A stretch of DNA of 64,000 bases from Candidatus Manganitrophus morganii (GCA_021651055.1 JAJHOH010000001.1:1674001-1738000), one strand, 5' to 3'. Shown: positions 13,855-22,824, numbered from the stretch's first letter. Translations and numbers: made by a program. The notes: generated by a model not told the origin, from the sequence alone.

Positions 13855-14685
13855 ATGTTTGATGAATCCAAAAATCCGCCGCCGCGCAATCGGCTTGACC
13901 GGTTCATCCGGCATTTTCGATATCCGGCCTATTTCATTGCGCTGATGACCCTCTATACAATCGCTTCGACCGCCATCGGCCTGGCGCTCGCCCCTTCCCT
14001 CTGGTTTCTGAGCCGCTGGATTCCCTGGACCGCTTCTTTCCCCGGTTGGCTCCGCTGGCCGCTCCTCGGCACCGGCTTGGGGCTCTCCTTCTTTCTCTCC
14101 GGCTTCACCCTTCTGATCGTGATTCCGATTTACCGGTTGCTGCCGACCCGGATCAAGCCCTTCAAGGGGACCTACTTCACCCTGGCGGCCCTTCCCTGGT
14201 TTCTTCACAACGGCCTCTTCTACCTTGTTCGATATACCTTTCTCCAATACGTGACCCTCACCCCGCCCGGCCTCTGGTTTCTGAAAGCGATGGGGATGAA
14301 GATCGGCGAGCGGGCCTTTATCAATACCTATCTGATCTCCGATCCCTGCATGCTCACCATCGGGGACGACGTCGTTTTGGGGGGAAGCGTTCGAATTTTC
14401 GCCCACTACGGCGGCGGGGGAAAACTCGTGATTGCACCAACCTTCATCGGCAACAAAGCGACCATCGGCTTGAACGCAACGGTCATGGGAGATGTGCAGG
14501 TTGGCGTCGGCGCGACGATCCTGGCCCACTCGGTCCTCCTCCCCGGCTCCCGTGTCGGCGAGGGAGAAACCTGGGGAGGCGTCCCGGCCCGGCGGATCTC
14601 CAGGGAAGAGATGGACCGAATCAAGCAGGAGATCCAGGGAATTCCGGCAGACGACGTCACCCCCAAATCTCAGAGCGTTCGTTAG
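13855..14685 (+). CDS. Membrane-anchored hexapeptide-repeat acyltransferase
   Basis: A 276-residue protein. Residues 1 to about 145 contain two or three hydrophobic helices (YFIALMTLYTIASTAIGLAL; GLGLSFFLSGFTLLIVIPIY). The C-terminal part has the irregular [LIV]-G-x4 hexapeptide repeats of a left-handed beta-helix: CMLTIGDDVVLGGSV, FIGNKATIGLNATVMGDVQV, and SVLLPGSRVGEGETWGGVPAR. Enzymes of this type transfer acetyl or other acyl groups to sugars, amino sugars or peptidic substrates. The membrane part resembles acyltransferase modules found at the end of non-ribosomal peptide synthetase-like proteins. The acceptor is unknown. It stands alone between the efflux operon and a sugar nucleotidyltransferase. 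Confidence 0.75.
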   Translation: MFDESKNPPPRNRLDRFIRHFRYPAYFIALMTLYTIASTAIGLALAPSLWFLSRWIPWTASFPGWLRWPLLGTGLGLSFFLSGFTLLIVIPIYRLLPTRIKPFKGTYFTLAALPWFLHNGLFYLVRYTFLQYVTLTPPGLWFLKAMGMKIGERAFINTYLISDPCMLTIGDDVVLGGSVRIFAHYGGGGKLVIAPTFIGNKATIGLNATVMGDVQVGVGATILAHSVLLPGSRVGEGETWGGVPARRISREEMDRIKQEIQGIPADDVTPKSQSVR

Positions 14686-14801
14686 TTTAGAAACCCTCCC
14701 TTATCCCCCTCCTCGGTTTCGGCTCTCACCCGGAGAACTTCTCTCCATCCGCCGGTCATTGACTCGAAACCCAAAAGCGGTATCTCCCTAGAACAAAATC
14801 G

Positions 14802-14829
14802 TTAACAGAATTTTTACATCACTTTTATT
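14802..14829 (+). promoter_or_regulatory. PHO-box-like direct repeats upstream of the nucleotidyltransferase gene
   Basis: Three hexamers, TTAACA (14802), TTTACA (14813) and TTTATT (14824), are spaced exactly 11 bases apart, like the direct-repeat half sites bound by PhoB/PhoP regulators. A possible -10 (TAGACT) lies at 14864, further away than in classical phosphate promoters. The third unit is degenerate, so this is weaker than the set at 22825. Confidence 0.4.
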
Positions 14830-14908
14830 TCCCCGCAACACCGTTCTGTTTCAATTAATCGGGTAGACTAAAACAGTTGATCTTTATAGTTGATGAGGAG
14901 AAAAGAGC

Positions 14909-15892
14909 ATGACCAACCGATTTCAGCCGTCCGATCTCTGCGGAATCGTTCTTGCCGCCGGCGAGGGAAAACGCCTTCAGCCGCTGGTCCGCCGATGGCG
15001 GGGAGATGACCTCCCCAAACAGTATGTTCAATTTACGGAGAGCCGCTCCCTGTTGCAGCAAACGATCGACCGCGCCCGGCGGCTGATCCCTTCCGACCGT
15101 CTTTTTACCATTGTGGACCGGAAGCACTTGGGGTACGCCGAAGTCTGGCGCCAGATCGAAAACCGCCCCCGTGGAACCGTCATCCTCCAACCCGAAAACA
15201 AAGAGACCGGACCGGGGGTTCTCTTGCCGCTGATGCGGGTCTATAAATACCACCCGAATTCCACCGTCGTCATCTTTCCATCGGACCACTTTATCCGCCA
15301 GGAGAATCTCTTCATCGATCATGTCGACCTGGCCTGCCGTCTCGTCGCGGAAGACCCCTCTCGCCTGATCCTGCTCGGAATGCAGCCGACCGGCCCCGAC
15401 CCCGAATATGGTTACATCTTGCCGGGAGGGGAGATCGGCCATCTGAGCCCGTCGGGGGTGCTGGAGGCGATTCGTTTTATCGAAAAACCGGAGGCGCGGG
15501 CCGCATCGGAACTGGTTCGGCGGGGCGGACTTTGGAACACCATGGTCATGGTGGTCAAGACGAAACGGCTTTTGGAGTTGGCGAGAGCGGTTGCCCCCGA
15601 GCTTCTCGGTTCTTTCGATACGCTTTTAGACGCCATCGGGACACCCGAAGAGGTAGAAGCCGCCCAAGCGATTTATCAAAATATTCCATCCATAAATTTT
15701 TCGAAGGACCTTCTGGAGCGGTTTCCGCTCCAGAACCCCGCCTCCCTCGCCGTCCTCCCGGTTCGGGGGGTCTACTGGAGCGATTGGGGATCGGTCCACC
15801 GGGTGGTGAGCGATCTTCGAAAAATGGGCCAGATCAGCCCGCTGCTGTCGATGGAAGCGGACGAATCATTGCTGGTCGGTCAGAGTCGGTAA
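14909..15892 (+). CDS. Mannose-1-phosphate guanylyltransferase-like sugar-phosphate nucleotidyltransferase
   Basis: A 327-residue cytoplasmic enzyme of the nucleotidyltransferase fold. The signature VLAAGEGKRLQPL (about 14-26) binds the nucleotide. The following LPKQYVQF carries the Lys typical of GDP-mannose pyrophosphorylases, and PSDHFI contains the metal-binding Asp. FIEKP and GLWNTMVMV are further family motifs. It lacks the second isomerase domain of bifunctional ManC/AlgA, so it would only make GDP-mannose or a related NDP-sugar for polysaccharide or lipid glycosylation. Proteins of this subfamily occur as single genes in Nitrospirota and Deltaproteobacteria; the exact sugar is uncertain. 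GAGGAG lies 11 bases upstream of the start. Confidence 0.7.
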   Translation: MTNRFQPSDLCGIVLAAGEGKRLQPLVRRWRGDDLPKQYVQFTESRSLLQQTIDRARRLIPSDRLFTIVDRKHLGYAEVWRQIENRPRGTVILQPENKETGPGVLLPLMRVYKYHPNSTVVIFPSDHFIRQENLFIDHVDLACRLVAEDPSRLILLGMQPTGPDPEYGYILPGGEIGHLSPSGVLEAIRFIEKPEARAASELVRRGGLWNTMVMVVKTKRLLELARAVAPELLGSFDTLLDAIGTPEEVEAAQAIYQNIPSINFSKDLLERFPLQNPASLAVLPVRGVYWSDWGSVHRVVSDLRKMGQISPLLSMEADESLLVGQSR

Positions 15893-15945
15893 TCTCCCGG
15901 GACGATCAAAGCCGGTTGGGTCAAACCTCCCGATGCAATCTCCAT

Positions 15946-15975
15946 TTGACGAATCGGGCAGGTTGCAAGTACAAT
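15946..15975 (+). promoter_or_regulatory. Probable sigma70 promoter of uppP
   Basis: TTGACG (15946-15951), 18-base spacer and TACAAT (15970-15975) lie 25 bases upstream of the uppP start. Confidence 0.55.
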
Positions 15976-16000
15976 CGAACCGGGAGGTTTTGTTCTCGGC

Positions 16001-16795
16001 ATGATAGATCTGCTCAACGCGGTCATTCTCGGCATCGTGGAGGGGGTGACCGAATTTCTACCGGTCTCTTCGACCGGTCATCTGATCATCGCCGGACACC
16101 TCCTCGGCTTCGTGGGAGACAAAGCCTCGACATTTGAAGTCTTCATCCAACTCGGCGCGATCCTCGCCGTCGTCGTCCTCTACAAAGAACGCTTCTTCCA
16201 CCTCTTCGATTTCTCCCGGACCCGCGGCTTCGCCGGATTCAACGGGATGCTCCTTCTGGGGCTGACGACCGTTCCGGCGTTGATCTTCGGCTTCCTCGCC
16301 CATGGCTTTATCAAAGAACATCTCTTCAACACCACCACGGTGGCGATCGGGCTGGGAATCGGCGGCGTTGCGATTCTCCTCGCGGAGCGCTTTCTCCCGA
16401 AGGCGGATAAACACGGCCTCGATTCTCTTCGGCCCAAAGACGCGCTGCTGATCGGCCTCTTCCAGTGCCTCGCCCTCTGGCCCGGCGTCTCCCGCGCCGG
16501 CGCGACGATCCTGGGAGGAATGATCATCGGGACCGAACGAAAAGCGGCGGCCGAATATTCCTTCCTCGCCGCCGTCCCGGTGATGTTCGCCGCCACCGGC
16601 TACGACCTTCTCAAAAGCCGCTCCTTCCTTGAGGCCGCCGATATTCCCTTTTTTGCCCTGGGTTTCGTCGTCTCCTTCATCGCCGCTTGGCTCTCCGTAA
16701 AAACCTTTATTCAGCTCCTCTCCCGTTACACCCTGAGCCCCTTCGGGTGGTATCGCATTGGGGCGGCGATTTTGTTATTGCTGATTTTGGGGTGA
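16001..16795 (+). CDS. uppP: Undecaprenyl-diphosphatase
   Basis: A 264-residue integral membrane enzyme of the BacA/UppP family with about eight hydrophobic helices. Both active-site motifs are present: EGVTEFLPVSSTGHLI (about 10-25) with the essential Glu, and PGVSRAGATILGGM (about 163-176) with the Ser and Arg. It dephosphorylates undecaprenyl diphosphate at the membrane to recycle the lipid carrier for peptidoglycan and polysaccharide synthesis. The length is normal. It follows the nucleotidyltransferase gene by about 100 bases but has its own promoter. The downstream cysA gene is convergent. Confidence 0.92.
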   Translation: MIDLLNAVILGIVEGVTEFLPVSSTGHLIIAGHLLGFVGDKASTFEVFIQLGAILAVVVLYKERFFHLFDFSRTRGFAGFNGMLLLGLTTVPALIFGFLAHGFIKEHLFNTTTVAIGLGIGGVAILLAERFLPKADKHGLDSLRPKDALLIGLFQCLALWPGVSRAGATILGGMIIGTERKAAAEYSFLAAVPVMFAATGYDLLKSRSFLEAADIPFFALGFVVSFIAAWLSVKTFIQLLSRYTLSPFGWYRIGAAILLLLILG

Positions 16796-16810
16796 AGACC
16801 GGAAAAGAGG

Positions 16811-17875
16811 TCAGATTCCTTCCCCTTGATAGACCGTCCAATGCCTCGGCTTGATGAAGACCACCTCACCCGACTTTAAGCCCAGCTCCCGATAGCGCTC
16901 TTTACTCAGTTCCGCCTCGATCATCTGGCCGGTATCCTGTCGTTTTAATTGTAGACGGACCACCGGACCGACCGACTGAATATGTTCGATCTTCGCCGCG
17001 ATGGCCGGCTGGCCGTTTTTGTGCCGCTCGATCTCGATGTCATGCGGGCGGACATAAGCGACCGCCGGGGTCTCTTGGGCCGCATGCTCCGGGGCGTCGA
17101 TCTCCAGCGGACCGATCTTCACCCGTCCCTCCCCCACGCGGCTATGAAAAAGATTCACGTTGCCGAGAAAGTTGTAGACGAAGGGGTTCGCCGGATGATC
17201 GTAGACCTCCTCCGGGGTCCCCACCTGCTCGATCCGTCCCTCGTTCATCACGACGATCCGGTCGGCCACTTCCAGGGCTTCCTCCTGATCGTGGGTCACA
17301 AAAACACTGGTGATATGCAATTCATCGTGCAGCCGCCGCAGCCAGAGACGGAGCTCCTGCCGGATCTTGGCGTCGAGCGCGCCGAACGGCTCATCGAGGA
17401 GGAGCATCTTCGGCTCGACCGCCAGCGCGCGGGCGAGCGCGACCCGCTGCCGCTGTCCTCCGGAGAGCTGAGAAGGATAGTTCGATTCCATCCGATCGAG
17501 CTGGACCAGCTGCAACAAGGAATGAACCTTCGCGCGGATCTCTTCGTTCGAAGGCCGATTATTGCGGGGGCGGACCCGCAAGCCGAAGGCGACATTCTCG
17601 AAAACGGTCATGTGTTTGAAAAGCGCATAATGCTGGAAGACAAAACCGACATGACGGTCCCGGACATTTCGGTCGGTGGCATTCTCTCCGTAAAAAAGGA
17701 TCTCCCCTTTGTCGGGACGCTCCAATCCCGCCATGATCCGCAACAGCGTCGTCTTGCCGGAGCCGGAAGGGCCGAGAAGGGCGACCAGCTCTCCGGTGTT
17801 GATCGTCAGATCGATCTCCTTCAACGCCGTGAAATCACCGAACTGTTTCGTCACGCGACGAATTTCGATGCTCAT
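16811..17875 (-). CDS. cysA: Sulfate/thiosulfate ABC importer ATPase
   Basis: A 354-residue ABC ATPase. Walker A is [14 protein letters not shown], the signature [16 protein letters not shown], Walker [17 protein letters not shown], and the H loop [15 protein letters not shown]. The C-terminal third is a TOBE domain with [12 protein letters not shown], as in CysA. The N-terminus [19 protein letters not shown] is typical of the family. It energises sulfate import through CysT and CysW. It is the last gene of the sbp-cysT-cysW-cysA operon, 28 bases after cysW, with an AAGGAG-like site upstream. Confidence 0.93.
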   Translation of the reverse strand: MSIEIRRVTKQFGDFTALKEIDLTINTGELVALLGPSGSGKTTLLRIMAGLERPDKGEILFYGENATDRNVRDRHVGFVFQHYALFKHMTVFENVAFGLRVRPRNNRPSNEEIRAKVHSLLQLVQLDRMESNYPSQLSGGQRQRVALARALAVEPKMLLLDEPFGALDAKIRQELRLWLRRLHDELHITSVFVTHDQEEALEVADRIVVMNEGRIEQVGTPEEVYDHPANPFVYNFLGNVNLFHSRVGEGRVKIGPLEIDAPEHAAQETPAVAYVRPHDIEIERHKNGQPAIAAKIEHIQSVGPVVRLQLKRQDTGQMIEAELSKERYRELGLKSGEVVFIKPRHWTVYQGEGI

Positions 17876-17903
17876 GAATCCGACTCCTTATTCCGCCCGG
17901 CGA

Positions 17904-18779
17904 TCATCGGGCCCCGGCGGAGGGTTGATGAGATTTCCATTCCACAAATCGCTTCGCCGCCAGCGTCACCAGCGCCAAAAGGGCGAGGAGGGAGGCGACC
18001 GCAAAGGCCGCGACGAAGTTGTACTCGTTATAGAGGATCTCCACATGCAGCGGCATGGTGTTGGTCAGCCCACGGATATGCCCGGAGACGACCGAAACCG
18101 CCCCGAACTCCCCCATCGCCCGGGCGTTGCAAAGGATCACGCCGTAGAGCAATCCCCACTTGATATTCGGAACCGTGATCCGGAAGAAGGTCTGCCAGCC
18201 GCTCGCCCCCAGAACAATCGCCGCCTCTTCCTCTTCGGTCCCCTGCGCCTGCATCAGCGGGATCAGCTCGCGGGCGACGAAGGGGAAGGTGACGAAGACC
18301 GTCGCCAGAACGATCCCCGGGACCGCGAAGATGATTTTGATCTCATGCTCCTGGAGCCACGGCCCGAGCCACCCCTGCATGCCGAAGAGAAGCACAAAGA
18401 TCATCCCCGAGATCACCGGCGAGACGGCAAACGGAAGATCGATCAGGGTCGTCAGGACATTTTTCCCGACGAAATTGAACTTCGCGATGGTCCAGGCCGC
18501 CGCGATGCCGAAGACGAGATTCAGCGGAACGGCAATCGCCGCGGTGAGGAGGGTCAGCCGGATCGCCGCCCAGGCCTCCGGATCTTTGAACGATTCGAGA
18601 TAGAGGCCGAAGCCTTTCTGAAGCGCCTCCGCAAAAATGACGACCAATGGAGTCAATAAAAAGAACGCAAGAAATAAAAGCGCCGTCCCGATCAGCAGCC
18701 AGCGGACCGCCCTCGGTTCCGTTCGCGCGCGATTCAGGGGAATGCTCTCTGCCGTCTTTAATCCGCTCGGTGCAAACAT
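17904..18779 (-). CDS. cysW: Sulfate ABC importer permease CysW
   Basis: A 291-residue inner-membrane permease with about six helices. The binding-protein-dependent transport EAA loop is LGASGWQTFFRITVPNIKWG. The phrases ARAMGEFGAVSVVSGHIRG and TMPLHVEILYNEYN are characteristic of CysW. It forms the channel with CysT. The gene is second to last in the operon, 15 bases after cysT. The N-terminal 25 residues are polar and cytoplasmic. Confidence 0.92.
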   Translation of the reverse strand: MFAPSGLKTAESIPLNRARTEPRAVRWLLIGTALLFLAFFLLTPLVVIFAEALQKGFGLYLESFKDPEAWAAIRLTLLTAAIAVPLNLVFGIAAAWTIAKFNFVGKNVLTTLIDLPFAVSPVISGMIFVLLFGMQGWLGPWLQEHEIKIIFAVPGIVLATVFVTFPFVARELIPLMQAQGTEEEEAAIVLGASGWQTFFRITVPNIKWGLLYGVILCNARAMGEFGAVSVVSGHIRGLTNTMPLHVEILYNEYNFVAAFAVASLLALLALVTLAAKRFVEWKSHQPSAGAR

Positions 18780-18794
18780 CGGAATCTCTCTCCG

Positions 18795-19625
18795 TTACAG
18801 CGCTGCGAGGCGCCGGCGGCTCCACCATTGCAAAAGATTAATCGCCAGCAGAAGGAGGAACGACACCGTCAGCATTACGACCGCCAACGCTGTCGCCCCG
18901 GCATAGTCGAACTGCTCCAGCTTCGTCATGATCAGCAACGGGGTGATCTCCGTCCGCATCGGCATGTTGCCGGAGATGAAGACGACCGAGCCATACTCCC
19001 CCAACGCCCGCGCGAACGCCATCGCAAAGCCGGTCAGGAGCGCCGGCATTAAGGTCGGGAAGATCACCCGCAGAAAAATTTGCAGCCGGTTCGCGCCCAA
19101 CGTGGTCGCCGCTTCCTCGAACTCCGGATGAAAATCCTCCAGAACCGGCTGAACCGTTCGGACCACGAAGGGCAATCCGATGAAGGTGAGCGCCACGATG
19201 ATTCCCAACGGCGCATACGCCACCTTGATCCCAAGCGGCTCAAGGTATTGTCCAATCCAACCCTTGCCGGAGTAGATGGTGGTCAGCGCAATCCCTCCCA
19301 CCGCCGTCGGAAGGGCGAAGGGAAGATCGACCAGCCCGTCGACGATCCGCTTGCCCGGAAAGGAATACCGGACCAACACCCAGGCGACGAGCAGACCGAA
19401 GACCACATTGAGCAGCGCCGCAATCAGCGACGCCCCCAGGCTCAACCGGTAAGAGGCGAGCGCCCGCGGGGCGGTGATGATCTCCCAAAACGCGCTCCAG
19501 TCCAGCGTCGCCGTCTTGAGAAAAAGGGTAGACAGAGGGATCAGGACAATGAAGCCGAGGTAAAAGAGGGTGAATCCCAGCGCCAGACCAAAACCGGGAA
19601 GGATGCTTTTTTGTTTAAGAACCAT
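18795..19625 (-). CDS. cysT: Sulfate ABC importer permease CysT (CysU)
   Basis: A 276-residue permease with six predicted helices. The EAA loop is [20 protein letters not shown]. The family phrases [19 protein letters not shown] and [19 protein letters not shown] identify CysT/CysU rather than the molybdate permease. It follows sbp by 13 bases and precedes cysW. Confidence 0.92.
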   Translation of the reverse strand: MVLKQKSILPGFGLALGFTLFYLGFIVLIPLSTLFLKTATLDWSAFWEIITAPRALASYRLSLGASLIAALLNVVFGLLVAWVLVRYSFPGKRIVDGLVDLPFALPTAVGGIALTTIYSGKGWIGQYLEPLGIKVAYAPLGIIVALTFIGLPFVVRTVQPVLEDFHPEFEEAATTLGANRLQIFLRVIFPTLMPALLTGFAMAFARALGEYGSVVFISGNMPMRTEITPLLIMTKLEQFDYAGATALAVVMLTVSFLLLLAINLLQWWSRRRLAAL

Positions 19626-19638
19626 GTGACTCCCTTAC

Positions 19639-20655
19639 CTACCGGCCCGGCTGATAAATCTGATCGAACACGCCGCCATCCGCAAAGTGGGTCTTCTGCG
19701 CTTTCTGCCAGCCGCCGAAGAGTTCATCGATCGTGAACAACGCCACCTTCGGAAATTGCGCGGCATGTTTGGAAGCGACCGACTCCAGCCGGGGGCGGTA
19801 GTAATGTTTGGCGGCGATCTCCTGCCCCTCTTCCGAGTAGAGATGTTCGAGATAGGCCTGCGCCACCTCGCGGGTTTTGCGCCGATCGACCACTTTATCG
19901 ATCACCGCCACCGGCGGCTCGGCCAGGATGCTGACCGACGGGATGACGATCTCAAACTTCCCCTTGCCCAATTCATTGATGGCAAGGAGCGCCTCATTTT
20001 CCCAAGCAAGGAGCACGTCACCGATTCCCCGCTCCACGAACGTGGTCGTCGCACCCCGCGCGCCTGAATCAAGCACCGGAACATTTTTATAGATTCGGGA
20101 GACGAGATCTTTGGCCTTTCCCTCATCGCCGCCGTTTTTCTTCAGCGCATATCCCCAGGCGGCCAGATAATTCCAACGCGCCCCGCCGGAGGTCTTCGGG
20201 TTGGGGGTGATGACGGCGACACCCGGCTTGGAAAGATCTTCCCAATCTTTAATTGACTTCGGATTTCCCTTCCGCACCAAAAAGACGATCGTCGAGGTGT
20301 AGGGGGCGCTGTTGTTCGGAAGACGCGATTGCCAGTTCTTCGGCAGAAGATTTCCTCTCTCCGCAATGGCATCGATATCATAGGCGAGCGCTAATGTGAC
20401 GATATCCGCTTCGAGGCCGTCGATGACGGCGCGCGCCTGTTTCCCCGATCCGCCGTGGGATTGCTTGACGCTGACGTTCTGTCCGCTCTTCTCCTTCCAT
20501 TTTTTCGCAAAAGCCGCATTGAAGTCTTGATAAAGCTCCCGCGTCGGATCATAGGAGGCATTGAGGAGGGTGAGATCCGCTCCATGGCTTTTCTGAGAAA
20601 AGCCAAATACGAAGAGGAGGAGGAAAAAGCGTACGATCCAGATTTTCTGAAACAT
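19639..20655 (-). CDS. sbp: Periplasmic sulfate-binding protein
   Basis: A 338-residue exported protein. The signal peptide is about 25 residues, with hydrophobic core [12 protein letters not shown] and cleavage near SHGA-DLTLL. The mature start [18 protein letters not shown], the [17 protein letters not shown] loop that contacts the sulfate ion, and [18 protein letters not shown] are hallmarks of Sbp/CysP. It delivers sulfate or thiosulfate to CysTWA. First gene of the operon; an Rrf2-type palindrome at 20713 lies about 58 bases upstream. Confidence 0.93.
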   Translation of the reverse strand: MFQKIWIVRFFLLLFVFGFSQKSHGADLTLLNASYDPTRELYQDFNAAFAKKWKEKSGQNVSVKQSHGGSGKQARAVIDGLEADIVTLALAYDIDAIAERGNLLPKNWQSRLPNNSAPYTSTIVFLVRKGNPKSIKDWEDLSKPGVAVITPNPKTSGGARWNYLAAWGYALKKNGGDEGKAKDLVSRIYKNVPVLDSGARGATTTFVERGIGDVLLAWENEALLAINELGKGKFEIVIPSVSILAEPPVAVIDKVVDRRKTREVAQAYLEHLYSEEGQEIAAKHYYRPRLESVASKHAAQFPKVALFTIDELFGGWQKAQKTHFADGGVFDQIYQPGR

Positions 20656-20707
20656 GATTGGTCTCCTTGGATGCCACTGAGAAGGTCAGAATCCCCGAAT
20701 ATTCTAT

Positions 20708-20727
20708 TTACCCTATCATGATAGTAG
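20708..20727 (-). promoter_or_regulatory. Probable Rrf2-type operator of the sulfate operon
   Basis: The perfect palindrome CTATCATGATAG (20713-20724) is preceded by TTTACC. It resembles the larger palindrome over the regulator's own promoter (21216-21240): both begin TTACCCTAT and end in ATAG. It lies in the sbp upstream region, so the neighbouring Rrf2 protein probably controls sulfate uptake. Confidence 0.5.
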
Positions 20728-20747
20728 ATTATGTATTTAAAAATTTT

Positions 20748-21209
20748 TTAAATGTGATAAAGGAGGGTGTCGCGACGGCGACTCGTCAGTCGTTCCGTAT
20801 TTCTGAGAAGATCGGCCAAGGTCGTCCCATCTAGAATTTTGGCGGTCTGATCACGCACCTCTTTCATGACGACGCGAATCCCGCAGGTCATCTCGTCCGC
20901 ACACTCTTCACATTTCTGATAGGCCGTTTGGCTGACGCAAGAGATGGGGGCGACCGGACCATCCAAGATACGGATAATTTCTCCCAGCGTGATCGTATCG
21001 GGCGGCTTGCCGAGGTAATAACCCCCTCCCTTTCCTTTCTTGCTCTGGAGAAGCCCCTTATTCTTGAGCGTCAGAAGAATGAGCTCTAGAAACTTCTTCG
21101 GGATGCTTTCCCGTTCCGCCAAGTCGGAAATAAGAAGGGGCCCCCGCCCGTACTCCGTGGACATCACGAGCAGCGCCTTCAGAGCATATTTTGTCTTTTT
21201 TGAAAGCAT
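20748..21209 (-). CDS. Rrf2-family transcriptional regulator, probable sulfur/cysteine regulator
   Basis: A 153-residue regulator. The winged helix-turn-helix occupies about residues 1-75: LSKKTKYALKALLVMS is the classic start and KKFLELILLTLKNKGLL the recognition region. The phrase GGYYLGKPPDTITLGEIIRILDG is typical of Rrf2. A Cys-rich loop follows, SCVSQTAYQKCEECADEMTC, with spacing C-x8-C-x2-C-x5-C, so an iron-sulfur cluster as in IscR/NsrR is possible. Family members sense cysteine status, iron-sulfur clusters or nitric oxide. Location next to sbp-cysTWA, and a similar palindrome before both units, suggests control of sulfate assimilation. The leader is only about 13 bases. Confidence 0.82.
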   Translation of the reverse strand: MLSKKTKYALKALLVMSTEYGRGPLLISDLAERESIPKKFLELILLTLKNKGLLQSKKGKGGGYYLGKPPDTITLGEIIRILDGPVAPISCVSQTAYQKCEECADEMTCGIRVVMKEVRDQTAKILDGTTLADLLRNTERLTSRRRDTLLYHI

Positions 21210-21215
21210 TTCTGA

Positions 21216-21257
21216 TTACCCTATAAATCTTATAGAGTAATGATATTTCACTGTCAA
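21216..21257 (-). promoter_or_regulatory. Promoter of the Rrf2 gene with overlapping operator
   Basis: On the minus strand TTGACA (21257-21252), a 17-base spacer and TATAAG (21234-21229) form a near-consensus promoter. The 25-bp inverted repeat at 21216-21240 has 10-bp arms (TTACCCTATA and TATAGAGTAA, one mismatch) around AATCT. It covers the -10 box and start region, so a bound repressor would block its own transcription. Confidence 0.65.
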
Positions 21258-21529
21258 GCATTTTTTGAACTTTGCTTTTCTTCGGTGTCTCGGGCGATCA
21301 CCGCGCCGATCGTTTATTCAAATACCATTTTGATCTTGCAAAAACCGACCAAAATGTCTATCTTCTGCCTGCCACATCTTGCGCCGGCCATTCCGGCGCA
21401 ACATCAAGTCAACAATCTCGTAACACTGTGTTTTCAAACGTACGATCCCGGTTACTTTACAGACGTGGGATCTTCTATTCATCCACATTCAACAGCGGCC
21501 AGAAAACATGCGAAAGGAGACAAAAACAG
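21258..21529 (+). promoter_or_regulatory. Long porin upstream region with a hairpin and weak PHO-like repeats
   Basis: There is no convincing gene in this stretch. It contains a perfect 9-bp stem, TTGCGCCGG (21379-21387) and CCGGCGCAA (21393-21401), with a 5-base loop and no T run. Downstream of it TCAACA (21409), GTAACA (21420) and TTTTCA (21431) sit 11 bases apart, a degenerate PHO-box-like series, just before a possible -10 TACGAT (21441). If so the porin would belong to the phosphate-starvation genes. The hexamers are imperfect, so confidence is low. No riboswitch class was recognised. Confidence 0.3.
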
Positions 21530-22738
21530 ATGCGACGATTCATCGTAATTGGGTTCATCGCGTTCGGAATTCTGAGCGCATCGAACAACCTGCTTTTCGC
21601 GGAAGAGCCCAAAACACTTGAGGAACTCTTGATTGAAAAAGGAACGATTACAAAAGAGGAGGCCGCCTCCGTTCAGGAGACCAAACTTGCAAAGTGGGTT
21701 GATCGATTAAGCTTTGCAGGAGATCTTCGCCTCCGGCACGACTCAACCATTAGAGAAGCTCCCAACCGCGACCGGCATCGTCAACGACTTCGCCTGCGGC
21801 TGGGAAGTACGCTTAAGATCGATAATTTTCTCGTCGGCATCCAGCTCGCATCCGGAGACGGAAGTCAAACGTCAAACAATCAAAGCTTCGATAATCTCTT
21901 TAGCCAAAAGCCGATCTGGATCAGACAGGCTTATCTGCAATGGAAAGCAGCTCCGTGGTTGGCGCTGACCGGCGGAAAAATGCCGAACCCCTTTTTCCGG
22001 GTAACGGAACTGGTTTGGGACGATGACTTGGCCCCGGAAGGATTTGCCCAGAACGTCACCTTTCAGGTCACAGACATGATCGCTCTCTTCATTAACGCGG
22101 GGCAGTTGGTCCTCGATGAGGATGCGACCGACAATAACGACCAGTGGCTCTTCGCCGAGCAGGTGGGAACCCGGATCGGCCTTGGCAAAGACACCTCGGT
22201 GACTCTGGCCGGCGCATTTTACAATTTCAAAAATGCGACGGAGGGAAGCTTTGGGCAGGTGGTCGCTCCTCAAGACGGAAACACCCGGGTCCCCGTCGCC
22301 ACCGGAACCCCGACCGCCCTGGTGAATAACTACCGGGTCCTCAATATTACAGCCGAGTTCGGCATCAAGGTGGCCGACCTTCCCCTGGTCCTCTATGGAG
22401 ATTACATCAAAAACCTCGCTGATACGACCACCGATCAGGATACGGGTTATCAAGCCGGTCTCCAGATCGGCAAGGCCTCTAATCCTCGGACATGGGAAGT
22501 GGCTTACTTCTACAGGATCACCGAAACGGATGCCACTGTTGCCGATATCGCCGATTCGGACTTTGGCCCCAACGGCGGAACAAACCACAGAGGACATGTC
22601 ATCTGGATCGGTTATAGCCCGACGAAGGCACTCCAGCTGAAAGCCAAATACGTGGTGACCGAGGTCGAGGACGAAACCCTCCCACCGGGAGAGGATGACA
22701 CCAAACGGCTTTTCTTGGACGTGGTTGTGAAGTTCTAA
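21530..22738 (+). CDS. Putative outer-membrane porin
   Basis: A 402-residue exported protein. The start at 21530 follows AAGGAG and gives a clean signal peptide (FIVIGFIAFGILSASNNLLF, cleavage near AEEPK); longer in-frame extensions lack such features. A short helical segment, TLEELLIEKGTITKEEAA, precedes the barrel, a layout found in the putative-porin family (Porin_5 type). The rest is rich in alternating beta strands such as LRLRLGSTLKIDNFLVGIQL and ends in phenylalanine (FLDVVVKF), the outer-membrane insertion signal. Its place between the sulfate and phosphate importers suggests that it supplies an anion across the outer membrane; the substrate is inferred only from context. Confidence 0.75.
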   Translation: MRRFIVIGFIAFGILSASNNLLFAEEPKTLEELLIEKGTITKEEAASVQETKLAKWVDRLSFAGDLRLRHDSTIREAPNRDRHRQRLRLRLGSTLKIDNFLVGIQLASGDGSQTSNNQSFDNLFSQKPIWIRQAYLQWKAAPWLALTGGKMPNPFFRVTELVWDDDLAPEGFAQNVTFQVTDMIALFINAGQLVLDEDATDNNDQWLFAEQVGTRIGLGKDTSVTLAGAFYNFKNATEGSFGQVVAPQDGNTRVPVATGTPTALVNNYRVLNITAEFGIKVADLPLVLYGDYIKNLADTTTDQDTGYQAGLQIGKASNPRTWEVAYFYRITETDATVADIADSDFGPNGGTNHRGHVIWIGYSPTKALQLKAKYVVTEVEDETLPPGEDDTKRLFLDVVVKF

Positions 22739-22760
22739 GCAATTTCCAAAGAAACACAAA

Positions 22761-22806
22761 GAGCGCCCCCTCCGTTGTCGAGTTTGAGCAATGAGAGGGG
22801 GCGCTC
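22761..22806 (+). terminator. Strong hairpin after the porin gene
   Basis: A perfect 12-bp stem (GAGCGCCCCCTC and its complement at 22795-22806) with a 22-base loop begins 22 bases after the porin stop. No T run follows, so it may act as a transcript-stabilising or attenuating hairpin between porin and pstS. Confidence 0.5.
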
Positions 22807-22824
22807 GCGTCTTGCGGGAAGTTT

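Noticed and set aside
16796-16826. REP-like arm GAGGTCAGATTCC between uppP and cysA
   Set aside because: A single arm without an inverted partner; it overlaps the end of cysA and is probably chance or a solo remnant.
21258-21529. Riboswitch upstream of the porin
   Set aside because: Apart from a 9-bp hairpin, no conserved riboswitch core (cobalamin, SAM, TPP or others) was recognised.
21272-21529. 86-residue N-terminal extension of the porin
   Set aside because: It has no conserved content, and a proper ribosome site and signal peptide begin at 21530.
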